The notes beneath the pieces are model-generated. The model did no database searches and was not told where the DNA came from. It saw only the letters and a program-made list of their open reading frames with translations. The translations under genes were made by a program, and so were the position numbers. Source: Rhodosporidiobolus odoratus (taxonomy: Eukaryota > Basidiomycota > Microbotryomycetes > Sporidiobolales > Sporidiobolaceae). From it: a DNA stretch of 64,000 nt. Every line of letters begins with the position of its first letter. The stretch's first letter is position 1. Where the stretch lies: contig JAOANU010000002.1 of assembly GCA_034387635.1 (NCBI GenBank), forward strand, positions 310,001 to 374,000, given 5' to 3'. Positions 34,411 to 45,379 of this stretch are shown in pieces.

Positions 34411-37400
34411 AGCGTTACCACAACGAACCCACGGGCCTCGGCTCGTTAGCCGACCGATCGGCGGCCTGAGCGGATCTGGTTGGCTGCCGCGCGGGATTTC
34501 GTTACTGTGACTTTACACTGTGTAACGGCGCTGGTACCGCTCGTGTTATCCATCGTTAGTCGTGTAAAGCCCTGTCCGCGCAAGCCCGCCTGCCTCACTT
34601 CGTCACCCTTTACACGCTTGGTGGCCGCTTCTCCAACTCCGCCTCTCATCGCTCGTCTTCTCTGTGTCCTTCCTAGCCTTATACACGGCTCTACAACTGC
34701 CTCAAGAGCCGTCTGGTCGGGCATTACATACTCAACGTTGACGCCAGAGAAGCGACTCCCTTTTCCCTCGTCAACTCTTCCTCGACTTTTGCGCTGGTCG
34801 CACCCACTCAGATCGCTGTCGAACTCATCAACAAACTACTCCAGTACCCTCTCAAGCGATACACAACCCACTCGCGCCTCCGCCTCCGCACACCCTTGTC
34901 TCTATCTTCCCTCTTTCGTCCTTGCCGACTCTCTCGCTCTCGTGCCAGCTCGACCACTCAGATGGGCCACCAGCACGTCCGACCAGCTCATTGGGTGCTC
35001 GGTAGGCAGCTATGCAGGGTTGCTGAAGCAATATGAGGTGCGCTATTCTCCTTTCTCGCGCGTCTTCTGCTCCCGGATTCGAAACCGCAACGGTCACGGC
35101 CTTGTAGCATGGTGGGGCGCGGCAAGCAAAGAGTGCTGTAGAGTTCTGCAACACGGCTGCACCAATAATGGCAAAGTCAACAATGGAGAGATAGAGAAGC
35201 TGTTAGCGCTGTTCCTTCTCTTCTCCTTCTTCCGCTTTCTCCAGGCGCGAAGAAGACAAGCTGATAATGCATAGGGGATTGCAACAAGCAGGAAGAATAG
35301 CAAGACTACAAAAGTGAGCAGAAAATGGACGAGAGCGATAGCGAAATCAAACTAACTCTACCTCAGAACCCACCGTCGGGCATCCTCGACCAGGTCCTCC
35401 TCCCTCTTCGCCTTGGTGTCATCCCCCTTGTCTGCAGGAGACATCCTGTCGTGTACACCCCTCAACCCCGTTGAAAAGCGGGAGTCAAGGAACTGACAGA
35501 CCCTGGCCTCGGTCCATCCGAGCTGCTGATGCATCCTCTCGACGAGGGCGACGACAAACTTGATGCGGTGGTAGTGAGAGGCAGTAGTCCCATTCTTTGC
35601 CTTCGTCCTCCACTCCGTCTTCCAACCATCCTCGAGCTGCATCAAACTGATCCTTCCATCCAAACCTCGACGCCAACGCTCGACCTCCTTTTCAACCGAC
35701 AACAGCTTATCGATCTTATAAGCCGGAACCCAGCGCCCACTTGATGACAGAGCTCCTTTAGCGTAGGTCCAGGTGAAGGAGATGGTGGCAATGAGGGAGC
35801 CGTAGCGGTCGACCAACCTCTGCATCTCATCCCGACGGTTGTCCGGCGCTGACTGCCACGTGAAGGGTAGGAGGATCCGAGGAGGCGTGTCGGTATCAGG
35901 GAAAGGTGCGAGTGTGGGCGCTGCGACATCGAATGGGGGGCGGGTAGGCTGGCCACGATAAGGAGTCGGCTGTGGGGCGGAAGACTGTGCCGAGGAAGAG
36001 GAAGAGACACGGGACTGAGCCTGTGGTACAGATGGGGCGCGTTGATGAGTCAAAGCTGGAGGTTGGACGGGAGACGAGGTGGCAGGACAAGAAGGTGGAA
36101 GCGGTGCAGCGACAGCCGATGCAAAAAAATGGGAAGGGGGAGGGGGAAGGCGAGGGGATCCGACGCTATAGTGGAAGGGTGGCTCTTGACCGGGCGGAGC
36201 AAAGGTCGATGAGGTAGAAGGCGGGTAGGGACAAGGGTAGTGGGCTGGGTCTTCCGAGGGGCTGTACGGGCTCGGTCTCTGCTGAGAAGAAAAGGAGAAG
36301 GCGGGCTGAACGAACGCGGTTGGCGGTGAGGCAGAAGGGAAGGACGGTGGGGGAGCTGGCTGCGAGTTTGGGTTGTAGGAGGCGGCAGCTAAGGCCAAAA
36401 TCAACGGTTAGTTAGGCATTGCCGAGGAGAAGGGGAATAAGGCTCACTTTTGTTCGGAGTTTGGGACGCAATCTGCACGGGCTAAGACAGTCAGCGCACG
36501 AGCACAAGCTGACAGTGTATAAGGAGAGAGCGCACCGGTTGTGCAGAAGTGGTGTGGACCGCCATTAACTTCTCGAACATCCCCTTGATCTCCTCCATCC
36601 CGTCCGTAAATTTCCGCTCTGCGCGCTTCCTCTTCTTCCCCCCACCACTCGCATCAAGTCCGCTCAAAGCCTCGCCCAGATCCGCTACTTCCGCTCTCAG
36701 CTCGAGGAAGGACCGTCCAACAGCGGCGGAATGCTGCTGAAACTGAGCCACGAGGGAAGCGGTCGCTTGTCCGAGGGCGTCGTTGACCGCAGTCGGTAGG
36801 TCAGCGTGCTTCTTTGCATGCTCTACTTCGAGGTCGGAGACACGGCTGGCAAAAGAACTGGCATAGGATTGGAACTCGGTGGAGGAGAAAGGATGGAAGG
36901 AATAGATTGCAGCCTTCTTGTACTGCGGGTAGAGGAAGGCGAGGTCTTGCAGCAGGACCGAGCGGAACCAGATGAGAGTGTTCAAGAACCCGTAGAGAGC
37001 GAGGTCGAGGGCCTTCGGGTTTGCGGCAGCCCGCTTGTGGTACGCTTTGAGCTCGTCTTCAACCCATGGCCACAACTCCTTGAGCAGGCTTGGTGAAGGG
37101 TCTGCACACGAAAAGAAGCAGAGAACAATCGGTCACGTCAACATGAGGAAAGGTGCGGGAAAGGCAGGACCAGGACGGGTCACTTGGAGCAGAGACAAAA
37201 CAGTGGAGAACGTACCGACTTCTGCTCGAGGCAAGAAATAACGCTCTGGGTAGCGCCCATCGAACCCAGCGAGAGCTACCAGCGCCGATAGCGGAAGCTC
37301 TCGCATGTATGCCGCGCGAAACGAACCGCCATCGCGCCATCCGCCCAAAGCCTTCGTTTCGTCTTCGGTTGCCCCGCCGGCAATCGCCGATCTCGCGGCC

Positions 37401-39284
37401 GTACCGCGCGCAGCGTGCGTCGTGTGGGAGGTGTGGATGTCACCTTTGTCGTGTAAGCCTTTGATGGCGTTGTTGTGAGCTGACAGCCACGAGAGGACCG
37501 GCTAGTCAGCTTGAAGGAACGGGGAAAGGGAGGAGAAAGCGTGGAGGGAGAGCTTACTTGCGTAGGCCATGTCCTTGTCAAGATCTTCGCCCTCGGCGTT
37601 CTTGGCCATCCGCCCCGGGAAGAGACGCCGAGCATACCAATTCCGGTGACCGTAAGGACTCATGCCGGCAATGCCGGACTTGAAGTCGGGCTCAAAGGAA
37701 GGGCGCTTGTTCGTCAGCACCTGATCGACCATGAAGAGAAGCATGGCGACCATGAAGATGCCGCAGAAGGTGGGGTCGCGGTGTCGAAGGATACCGACCT
37801 GGTCGAGCCGGCCTTCTCGATTCATCTTGCCGTTGTTGGAGAGAATGACAAGAAGGGGGAGCTTCGTCTTCCCCACCAGGAAGGTCGTGTTGGTGATAGG
37901 TGAGGTCGCTCCAGGCAATTTGACGGATATTGTCGCCGCGGAAAGCGGTGCTCAGAGCAAGGAAGAAAAGGGCGAGATTACGGATGTCGGTGGCAGCGGT
38001 GGACACAGCGGAAGGACGGGCGGCCGTGAAGATCTGGTCGAATACATCGAGCTGTTGATCCGTTGTAATGCGTTCTTGCAGCGAGCCCTGAGCCTTCGAC
38101 GACATTCCTTGCTCCGACCGCTTCGCCTCATCCTTCTTCCATAATTCCTCCAACTGGCGGATCGAAGCATCATCGCGTAGCTTGACGTTTGGGATGGCGG
38201 GGAAGCGGTGCACCGTCTCGCGACGTTCCTTCTTGAGCGAGGAGACCATCTGCGCAGAAAAGCGAGAAGGGAGAGATTAGCTCGAATATCCACAGAGTCA
38301 ATGTCAGGTGACTCACCTGCTGAAGCGAGGTTCTACCCAGCTTGCCCTTCGTCTGCTCGCTCGGTTCATCTTGGTACCATATGAGAAAGAGGTAGGCTTT
38401 GACCGGGGTGATGGGGTAAGGCGAGATCTTTCCGGCGTACTCGTTGGCAGTGTCCTTGAAGAAGTTGATATAGCGCTTGAGTTTGTTGTTGTAGATTGAG
38501 TTGGTTGTGGTGTTCTTGCTGTGAGCGCGAGCCCGAGCGACGGCATCTTCGCGAGCAAGTATGCCGAGTTGGGCGAGGTAAGCGTCGCCGTCTTGATTGC
38601 TCTGCGCCGCTTCCGTGAGGGCGACTTTGGCGGCTTCTGCCTTCGATACTGCAGAGGAGATTTCGTCAACGGATTGTCCCGGACGAGTGTGAAGCGGATC
38701 GAGGAGGAAGAGTAAGAGTACGCACGTAATTCCTCTCCAGCTGAGCGATGGCACACGCGAGAGCAGTCAGCACCGCTCAGTTGCACGTAAGGAGACCTTG
38801 ACCTACCAGCAGTAATCTCCCCAGCCTTCCGCCGTTTGCGCTTCGCCTTGCCTCCGCCCGCGCTCTATTCGCGTACACACGAGGGCCGTTCAGTCACGCG
38901 CTGACCCGTGCCATAGTTCAGCGGGTCGATACGCACTGTAGTAGTAGCGGACACGCTTGTTCCAGCAAGTTCATCGTTGTCGACGGTGGGAGGACCCTGC
39001 GAGGACGAGGAGGTGAGGGGGGCACGGAGTGATGATACGAGAGCAGCGACGGACGATGCTGAAGGTCGGGTCCATGTGTGCGGAGACTTCTGAGTTCGCC
39101 ATGAGCGTAGCCGAGCAGCCAGATAGCGAGAAGTGCGCAAACGAAGTAATAGAGAGATGATTAGGCGCGCGTTGTGGAAAGCAATACGTTTCAGGGCATA
39201 ATGTTTGTTATCCCCGCGTTACCCCCCGTTTCCGTCCAACAACCCTAATAACGGTCTAATGCGGCTTTGTATGTTATATCCAAT
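34401..39284 (-). mobile_element. Crypton DNA transposon, unit 2 (right copy)
   Basis: Same structure as unit 1, with its recombinase gene at 35358-39102 on the minus strand. Its C-terminal exons (including 35358-36404, 348 codons open, and 36491-37075, 194 codons open) are intact. One extra C at 37871-37874 shifts the frame inside the catalytic-domain exon. Flanked on the right by ATAAT and then by unique sequence that leads to the RING-finger gene. Confidence 0.85.
35358..39102 (-). pseudogene. Crypton tyrosine recombinase gene, unit 2, frameshifted in its catalytic domain
   Basis: Same exon plan as the unit 1 gene: start MANSEVSAHM at 39102, stop at 35358 after DLVEDARRWVLR. The catalytic residues in AFRGDNIR and, further on, HTTHAARGTAA and AAYMRELP are all encoded. 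A fourth C at 37871-37874 (three C in unit 1 at 32988-32990) shifts the frame right after LTYHQHDLPGG, separating the first catalytic Arg from the other residues. The coiled or helical segment, Pro/Ser-rich linker and GCR1_C-like domain are in one frame here. GCR1_C is a DNA-binding domain also found in the yeast activator Gcr1, and its pairing with a tyrosine recombinase is the Crypton signature. Two substitutions in catalytic-domain exons relative to unit 1 are both synonymous (CAT/CAC His, GAC/GAT Asp). If the extra C is a sequencing error, this copy would be full length. Confidence 0.8.
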
Positions 39285-39289
39285 ATAAT
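39285..39289. repeat. right flanking direct repeat ATAAT
   Basis: Partner of 29513-29517. It follows the last element base directly and borders unique DNA (GGTGCTGGAAG). Confidence 0.6.
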
Positions 39290-39775
39290 GGTGCTGGAAG
39301 AAAAGCTGAAAATCAGCTGTGATGAAGCGCCGGCTGGTCCTCTTGCGCAGTGGCTCGACGTACCGAAGCTACACTGCAGCAGGCGAGCCGCGCGGGTGAG
39401 GCAAGGCAGGGCAGGAGATGTACGAGGGTCAGTGAGGTGTGACCTTCGCAATCGGGAGAGGAGGACACAACAAGCAAAATGGGAGGGGGGAAGGGCGTAC
39501 AGGTAGTGTGCTGTGGTTAGAGTGTCAGGAGTGAAGAGTAGGAGGTCAAGAAGCTGTAGTCGGGTTCCTCCACTTGAGCGAAGTTGGCTCACCTCAGCCG
39601 ACCGGGGAATTTCACCGCGTTCAACTCTCGACTGCCTCGCTGACCTGCTGACTGGGCTGAGACAGCAATCAGATCACTCCACAACCTCAAAACGCGTACC
39701 ATCACTCCCCTCGACGACGCCAGCGTCACCTCCTCTACGGCACAAACACCCGGAGCAGCCAGAGCGGTCAACAGC
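39285..39775. promoter_or_regulatory. former divergent intergenic region of the OYE and RING genes
   Basis: About 490 bp between the Crypton array and the RING-finger start. Removing the array would place the OYE-type ATG directly against this segment, so it was probably the shared divergent promoter region of both genes. On the minus strand a pyrimidine-rich stretch with an acceptor-like ttttcttccag occurs about 20 bp from the insertion point, possibly the end of a leader intron. The open frames inside it have no motif. Confidence 0.5.
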
Positions 39776-40288
39776 ATGGGAGTCGATGTAGAGAGGTTCG
39801 TAGCAACGTTACCGGAGTACTTGACGTGTGCCGGTACGCTTCAGACGCGTTCGTCCTCATCTCGAAGCTGAACTGCCGCATCGTACCTCGCCTCCTCTCT
39901 CCTGTCCCGCAACTCGGTTCTTTCGCCTGAACAGTATGCTTCGACGCGGCCTGGGAACCTTTTTTATCGTGCGAGCAGAACGAGCATGTACTATGCCAAG
40001 ACTGCTGGGCCAATCTTTTCATGTCGACCGGTGGCGGTGCCGGCGCAGCCTGTCCCACCTGCAGAGCGCCATTCTGCAGCAGAGCCAAAGTCTCTCCTGC
40101 TCTCAAGCGTGCTCTAGCCAGCTTGACGTAAGCCGTCTATGTTGTCTCGCAGGTCCCCTTTCCAATTGACATGTTGCCTTTCCTCCGCAGCCTCAAGTGC
40201 AAAGACTCTCGCTGCTCGTGGACCGGCTCGATAGCTGACGACCCGCAACATCTTCGTACTCAGGTGCGCTTGCCCCGTGTCGTCTATA

Positions 40289-40335
<47 letters not shown>

Positions 40336-41567
40336 GCCTGACCTTCCTCTTCATCGGGCAGTGCCACTACCGCCCGGTCATTTGCAAAGACTGCACGACA
40401 CAGTACATCTTGGCTGAAGCTGCCAATCACGACGGAGTATGTCCGAACAAGTGGATCGAATGCACGAGAGGGAAGGCCGACTGCGGGGGAATCGCCAGTG
40501 GCGGACTGTTTATGAGGAAGGATCAGAATGTACACGATGACCGCTGCATGAGCTATCCGTGGGCTACACACCTCCCCCTCTATCCAGAGTATGAGCTGAC
40601 ATCCCGCCTCCTTAGATGCACCATCACCCCTTCCTGCGCAACTCGCACTTCTCGCCGAAACCTCCCTGCTCACGAAGCGCAATGCGGCGATACCTCCCGC
40701 CGACTGAAAGCCCTTCAGGCTGAGCTGGACATGGTCAAGCAGGCGCTGACGAGGAGGAATGCTGAGCTGTTTGCGTTGAAGAAGGAGAAGGACGAGAGCT
40801 CGAAGGGAGGATCACCGTCTAACTCCAAGGATGTGACGGGTACGAAGGGGACGGGGATGGACCGCTCCCCAGGTTCTCGCATTCGAGGCATCCCGTTCGT
40901 GCCCACCGACCCTTCCATGCCTGCAGCAGCGCAGAGTGGTGGTAAGGCCTGGGATCGCTCGTTCGCCTTCTCTTCCTTCCAGCCTACTCCTACGGATCCA
41001 CGTTACATAGCATTGGAAGGGCCGACTCCCGCAGCGGCTGGACAGCGTCTCTTCGATACCGCCATGTCAATGTCGACCTCGTCCAGCGGCAAAAAAGCGC
41101 GAGCAGCAGGCAGGATGTCGAAATCCCAGCATGGCCGCCTCTCTTCTCCTGCCGCCGAGTCAGGCCTCTACAACTTCGAGACCCCATTCGCCTCCACTTC
41201 CAAATCTGTACCTTTCGCCTCTTCGTCCAAAGCCGCCTCTTTCGCCTCTTTCGCCTCTTCGAACAAAGCCGCCGCTTCCCCCGCCTTGACACCCTCTTCC
41301 TCACACAACCTTCCACATACCCACGCTTCAGCCTCAGCCGGGAGGCGTAAGCTAAGAACCTCGACCTCCATCCTCGACCTCACCGGCTCGGATGACCTCG
41401 ACGAGCGGGATAACCCCTCCTCCCCTGCCTCCTCAGCGCCCAGGCCAGGACTCGCGCCCTCCTCTTCTGGGTCGTATGACCATGTCGTACTCAGTCGCGT
41501 CAAGCGTCCCTCGTCGGCGGTGTCGGTGGAGCTTGGCGGGGAGAATAAAAGGAAAAAACCGGATTGA
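39776..41567 (+). CDS. RING-finger protein with TRAF-type zinc-finger region, putative E3 ubiquitin ligase
   Basis: Five exons (39776-39833, 39935-40127, 40191-40263, 40362-40558, 40616-41567) splice in frame to 490 residues. The N-terminus is a RING: LPEYLTCAVCFDA, LSCEQNEHVLCQDCW, then ACPTCRAPF, giving paired Cys/His ligands. A second set of Cys/His pairs follows (LKCKDSRCSW, CHYRPVICKDC, NHDGVCPNKWIEC, CTITPSCATRTSRRNLPAHE then AQC), resembling TRAF-type zinc fingers. A coiled coil (RLKALQAELDMVKQALTRRN) comes next, and the rest is Ser/Ala-rich disorder with a C-terminal basic patch. RING-TRAF proteins are usually ubiquitin ligases. The substrate is unknown. The fourth intron could be retained without a stop, because the frame stays open through it. 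Intron 3 contains a 44-T tract. Confidence 0.75.
40291..40334. repeat. uninterrupted 44-T homopolymer in intron 3 of the RING gene
   Basis: The run ends 27 bp before the acceptor ggcag and would serve as an extreme polypyrimidine tract. It is far longer than any other T run in the window. Its exact length is likely to vary or to be mis-called. Confidence 0.9.
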
Positions 41568-42242
41568 GAAACAGGCTTGCATGGGGTCTTCCAGTAATTG
41601 TCTTTCTATCTTTGTCTTCGTACGTATCTGTCTCCGCACTCCGCAAGCAAGCGAGCACCCATCTCTTCTGCTCGACAGCATACACCACAAAGCTTCCTTG
41701 ACCGTCCTCCTGCCCGATTCCTTCGATTCGTCCCATCCTTTTCCTCTGCCGCAGCTGCATTTCGCTTGAACCCGTCTAGTTCCGTACATATATTCCGTCA
41801 CGTTTCTTCCCCACCCTCGCTACGTCCCCCTTGCACGGCCAGGTCGCAGCAGAAATAGCGCTCAACAAGAGTCGCCTTCGGCAAGCATACCTCATCGCCT
41901 TTTCTTGAGCCTTCGCGCTCCTCATCACCGCCTCGACCTTTCACCAGCTCAAGTAGGCAATGTATGCTGAGGAAGGCGCAAAGGGTATGAGGGTAGAATA
42001 GCCTTTGAAGGACTCGCATGCGCTGGGCAAAGGGACTGCTCGCGATGTATTTCAAATTTCTCGCTTTTCCTTCATTAGCAACAAGCTATTCGGCAGTGGC
42101 GGTATCGCAGATTTCAGCACGAGAGCTAGGGTACTGCCGCAAAGGCTTGCAAGCGGATTCGCGAAGAAAAGGGAAGACCAGTCGACCCAGCCGAAGTTGA
42201 GCGACGCATCTCCCCTTTGAAATTCGTCCTTCTCCTCGCTTG
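41568..42242. other. intergenic region
   Basis: This is the 3' flank of the RING gene and the promoter/leader of the CBS-PB1 gene. No gene is recognised. Confidence 0.5.
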
Positions 42243-45034
42243 ATGTCTAGGATCCCCGTTCCTAGTCACCACGCACCTAGTTCACCTTCACCTGCTCAAC
42301 CTTCGTTCCCACCCAGCAACACTATGAATCGCGCACAAGGCAGGAGGACAGATTCCGTCTACTCGTCCTCGAGTCTCGTCTCGTCAAACACGCCCAGTAC
42401 ACCTCCGACTAGCGTGGGAGGAAGTGATGGATTGGCAGAGACTCGCAAGAGGCAGAGCAGGAGGGACGAGGTGAGAATCCATCGCTTCGAGGTGTTGAGG
42501 GAAGAGGAGAGTAGGTTGCAAACACCAGGCGGGGAAGCATCGAGGGGCAGGCTGAAGTGAACAGCGTCTGTTCAGCGCGCTTACGCTCTATGTGCGGCAA
42601 TGGGGCCGCTCTCGAGGTCTCCTGACGCCTTTCCAAGGTGCCGGGGCCTGCTCCACCTCAACGAGGCAAGCTCGTGGCTTCCGCGATCATGAGTTAGCGC
42701 AAGCCACTTTCGACCTGCATAGTCTAGCTACAGAGCGGTGAACGCAAGAGATCGCAGAGTGCGGGTCCTAATCTTTCCTTCCTATTTCTTCGCAGGCCAT
42801 CCGCAAGAAAATCGAATCCGAGCTGTCCCGCAAGCGCCCTCCCTCGAAGCGCAGTGGTACCTCGCAGCAGCAGCAGAGTCGTCAAGCCCGCCCAAAACAG
42901 GGAACCGTATCCGCCCTCCGCCCGCTCGCTGCTCTTACCGTCCCAGCCGCGATGAGCGTTGCTGAGGCATCGCAGCTGTGCGCGGCCAAAAGGACGGATT
43001 GTGTGCTCGTAGTAGACGAGGACGCTCACCTCTGCGGTATCTTCACGGCGAAGGACTTGGCTTTCAGGGTACGTCGCGTTCCTAGCCCTTCACTCTTTCC
43101 CGACCGATCACCGCATCAAGCTGATTTGACCTTGTCCTAGGTTGTCGGCGATGGCCTTGATCCTCGCGTGACTCCCGTCTCCGCTATCATGACCCCCAAC
43201 CCCATGGTCACTCGTGACTCGACTTCCGCAACCGAAGCGCTTCAAACGATGGTCACCAAGGGTTTCCGTCATCTGGTAAGCTTACCTTCCTCTTCCTGCT
43301 AGAGCATATGATCTCCTCACTGACGAGCTTCACGGTACAGCCCGTCTGTAACGAGGAGGGAGACGTTGTCGGTCTCCTCGACATCACCAAGGTCTTCCAC
43401 GAATCGCTCGAGAAGCTCGAGAAGGCCTACGGTTCCTCGCAGAAGCTCTACACTGCTCTCGAAGGTGCACAAGAGCAGTTCGGCGGCGCCGACAACACCG
43501 CCAACCCGCTTCTCGCTTATGTCCAGGCCCTTCGCGACAAGATGTCCTTCCCGGACCTCGGCTCGATCCTCGATGCTCGCACGACTGCCGCTACCATCAC
43601 CGTCAAGACGAGCGTGCGCGATGCCGCTCGTCTCATGCGTGAGAAGCGTACCACCGCAGTCTGTGTAATGGAGGACAATGGCCAGCGCATCGCCGGTATC
43701 TTCACCTCGAAGGATGTCGTTTTGCGTGTCATTGCGGCAGGACTGGACGCCAAGACTTGCAGCGTCGTCCGTGTTATGACGCCTCACCCGGACGTTGCGC
43801 TTCCGAGCCTCAGCATTCAGGATGCGTTGAGAAAGATGCACGGTGAGCCTTGTTACCTTGACCGATGCCGGATTGAGCCGTGGCTGACTTCGTCATTCTC
43901 TGTAGATGGTCACTACCTTAACCTTCCGGTCGTCGACGACTCGGGCGCGCTCATCGGCATTGTAGACGTCCTCAAGCTCACCTACGCGACCCTCGAGCAG
44001 GTACACCCGTTTGCCCATCGCGTTGTGCCTTCATACTCATTGTTTCGCTGCAGGTCAACACTCTGCACTCTGACGCGGGCGCCGACCCCGCTGGCGGCCC
44101 CCTTTGGGGACGCTTCTTCAGCGCCGCGGCTGAAGCTGGAGACGACGACACCGAGTCAATGGTCTCCGGTGCTGGCATGTCTGAAGCGCAATCCTCCCAA
44201 GCTCCCTTCCAGACCCCGACCAGACCGCAACACCGCTCAAAGGACAGCATGGACACTCCGGGCTCAGAGCTCTTCCCCGGCGACTCAGCTTCCGTCATCA
44301 ACGAAGACAACGCTTCCGACCTTGGCGGGGGTGCTCGTCGGGCCGGCGGTCAGCCCTCCTCTCTCGGCGGTGCTCAGCTCCCTATAGTCGACGATGGCAC
44401 CTACCTCTTCAAGTTCGTCGCCCCGGGAGGTACCAACCACCGCTTCCAAGCCCGCTACGACTCGCACGAGTTCCTCACCGAGATTGTGTCCGGCAAACTC
44501 TCCTCGGACCCCTTCTTCACCGCCGCTGCTTCCACCGCCGCTCCTACCCCGGCTGAGGGCAAAGAACCCGCCGCAGCGGTGGTCATCCCCGATCCTAGCG
44601 ACTTCCAGCTCTCATACCGCGATGACGATGGCGACCTCGTCCTCATGACTGCCGATCGGGATGTCACCGATGCGGTCGAAACGGCGAAGAAGCAGGGCAA
44701 GGACCGCGTCGTACTGCACGTTACCGGCGGGAGTACCTGGAAGGCAGCCTTGGCAGCCAATGAGCCAAAGGGGGAGGAGAAGCCGCCTGCGGTTGTTACG
44801 ACCAAGAAGCTCGTCGTTGTCGAGGAAGGGGATGAGGCGGAGCAGGAGGAGGAGGAGGAAGAGAAGGAGAAACCAGCGCCGAGGAAACGCAAGGCCAAGG
44901 CGGCGAAGGAGGAGGATGAGCTAGTCGGTGGCGTCCTTCCGAAGGAGTACCTCCTTCCCGCCAGTATTGGTTTCCTGGGTGTCGTGATCGCTGGTGTCTT
45001 CATTGCTTCTCGCGCCGGTGGGTCTTCCCGCTAA
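42243..45034 (+). CDS. four-CBS-domain, PB1-domain protein with C-terminal membrane anchor (Mug70-like)
   Basis: Six exons (42243-42470, 42796-43068, 43141-43275, 43341-43842, 43906-44000, 44054-45034) give 737 residues. After a disordered N-terminus come four CBS repeats: AAMSVAEASQLCAAKRTDCV/GIFTAKDLAFR; VSAIMTPNPMVTRDSTSATE/LPVCNEEGDVVGLLDI; AATITVKTSVRDAARLMREK/GIFTSKDVVLRV; and VMTPHPDVALPSLSIQDALR/LPVVDDSGALIGIVDV. CBS pairs usually bind adenine nucleotides and act as energy or ligand sensors. A PB1-like domain follows (YLFKFVAPGGTNHRFQARYD, FQLSYRDDDGDLVLMTADRD), then a Glu/Lys-rich segment and a single hydrophobic helix (ASIGFLGVVIAGVFIAS) at the extreme C-terminus, suggesting a tail-anchored protein. 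The architecture matches fission-yeast Mug70 and other fungal CBS-PB1 proteins, whose role is not well defined. ATG 42243 is the first in frame. Confidence 0.85.
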
Positions 45035-45379
45035 GCGCACCTCCCTCTCCCTTCTTATCCTTTCCACTACCGCGTGTACACCCTCTCCATCGTCTCCTCA
45101 ATACCTCGCACCTCAATGTCTTCCTTTGGAAAACTTCAATGCGTGCCTACATTCTTTCGCTTTTCATCCCCGTAACCCTTTGTTTAGTCATCGAAACTAT
45201 CTGCACTGCACAACTACTCTCACGACAGAAACCAACGTAAAAGAGAGAGTCTGACTTGCCCCTCATCGTTTCAGAGGTCTATGCTGTTCCTCCATACGCC
45301 TGCTTGCCCGTAGATCGAAACACTGCGGGACACACTCTAGTATTACGCGTCCCGCCAGTACTCTAAACTTTTAGCCATC
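45035..45379. other. convergent intergenic spacer
   Basis: This contains the 3' flanks of the CBS-PB1 gene (+) and the decarboxylase (-). Nothing else is seen. Confidence 0.5.

Larger units (their letters stand above)
29518..39284. repeat. head-to-tail direct duplication of a 4.88-kb Crypton unit
   Basis: Bases 29518-34400 (4883 bp) are repeated in the same orientation at 34401-39284 (4884 bp) with no spacer. Comparing the copies I find four substitutions (near 29624, 30438, 32540 and 33282 in unit 1) and four indels: a CCTCCG unit near 34880, GG at 31358-31362, GGGA near 31870, and one C at 37871-37874. Identity is therefore about 99.8 percent, implying a very recent duplication or ongoing homogenisation. 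Confidence 0.95.

Noticed and set aside
29518..39284. Tandem repeat as an LTR retrotransposon or a Helitron
   Set aside because: There is no reverse transcriptase, integrase, Rep or helicase coding sequence. The only recognised protein is a tyrosine recombinase with a GCR1_C-like domain, and the duplication includes the whole element.
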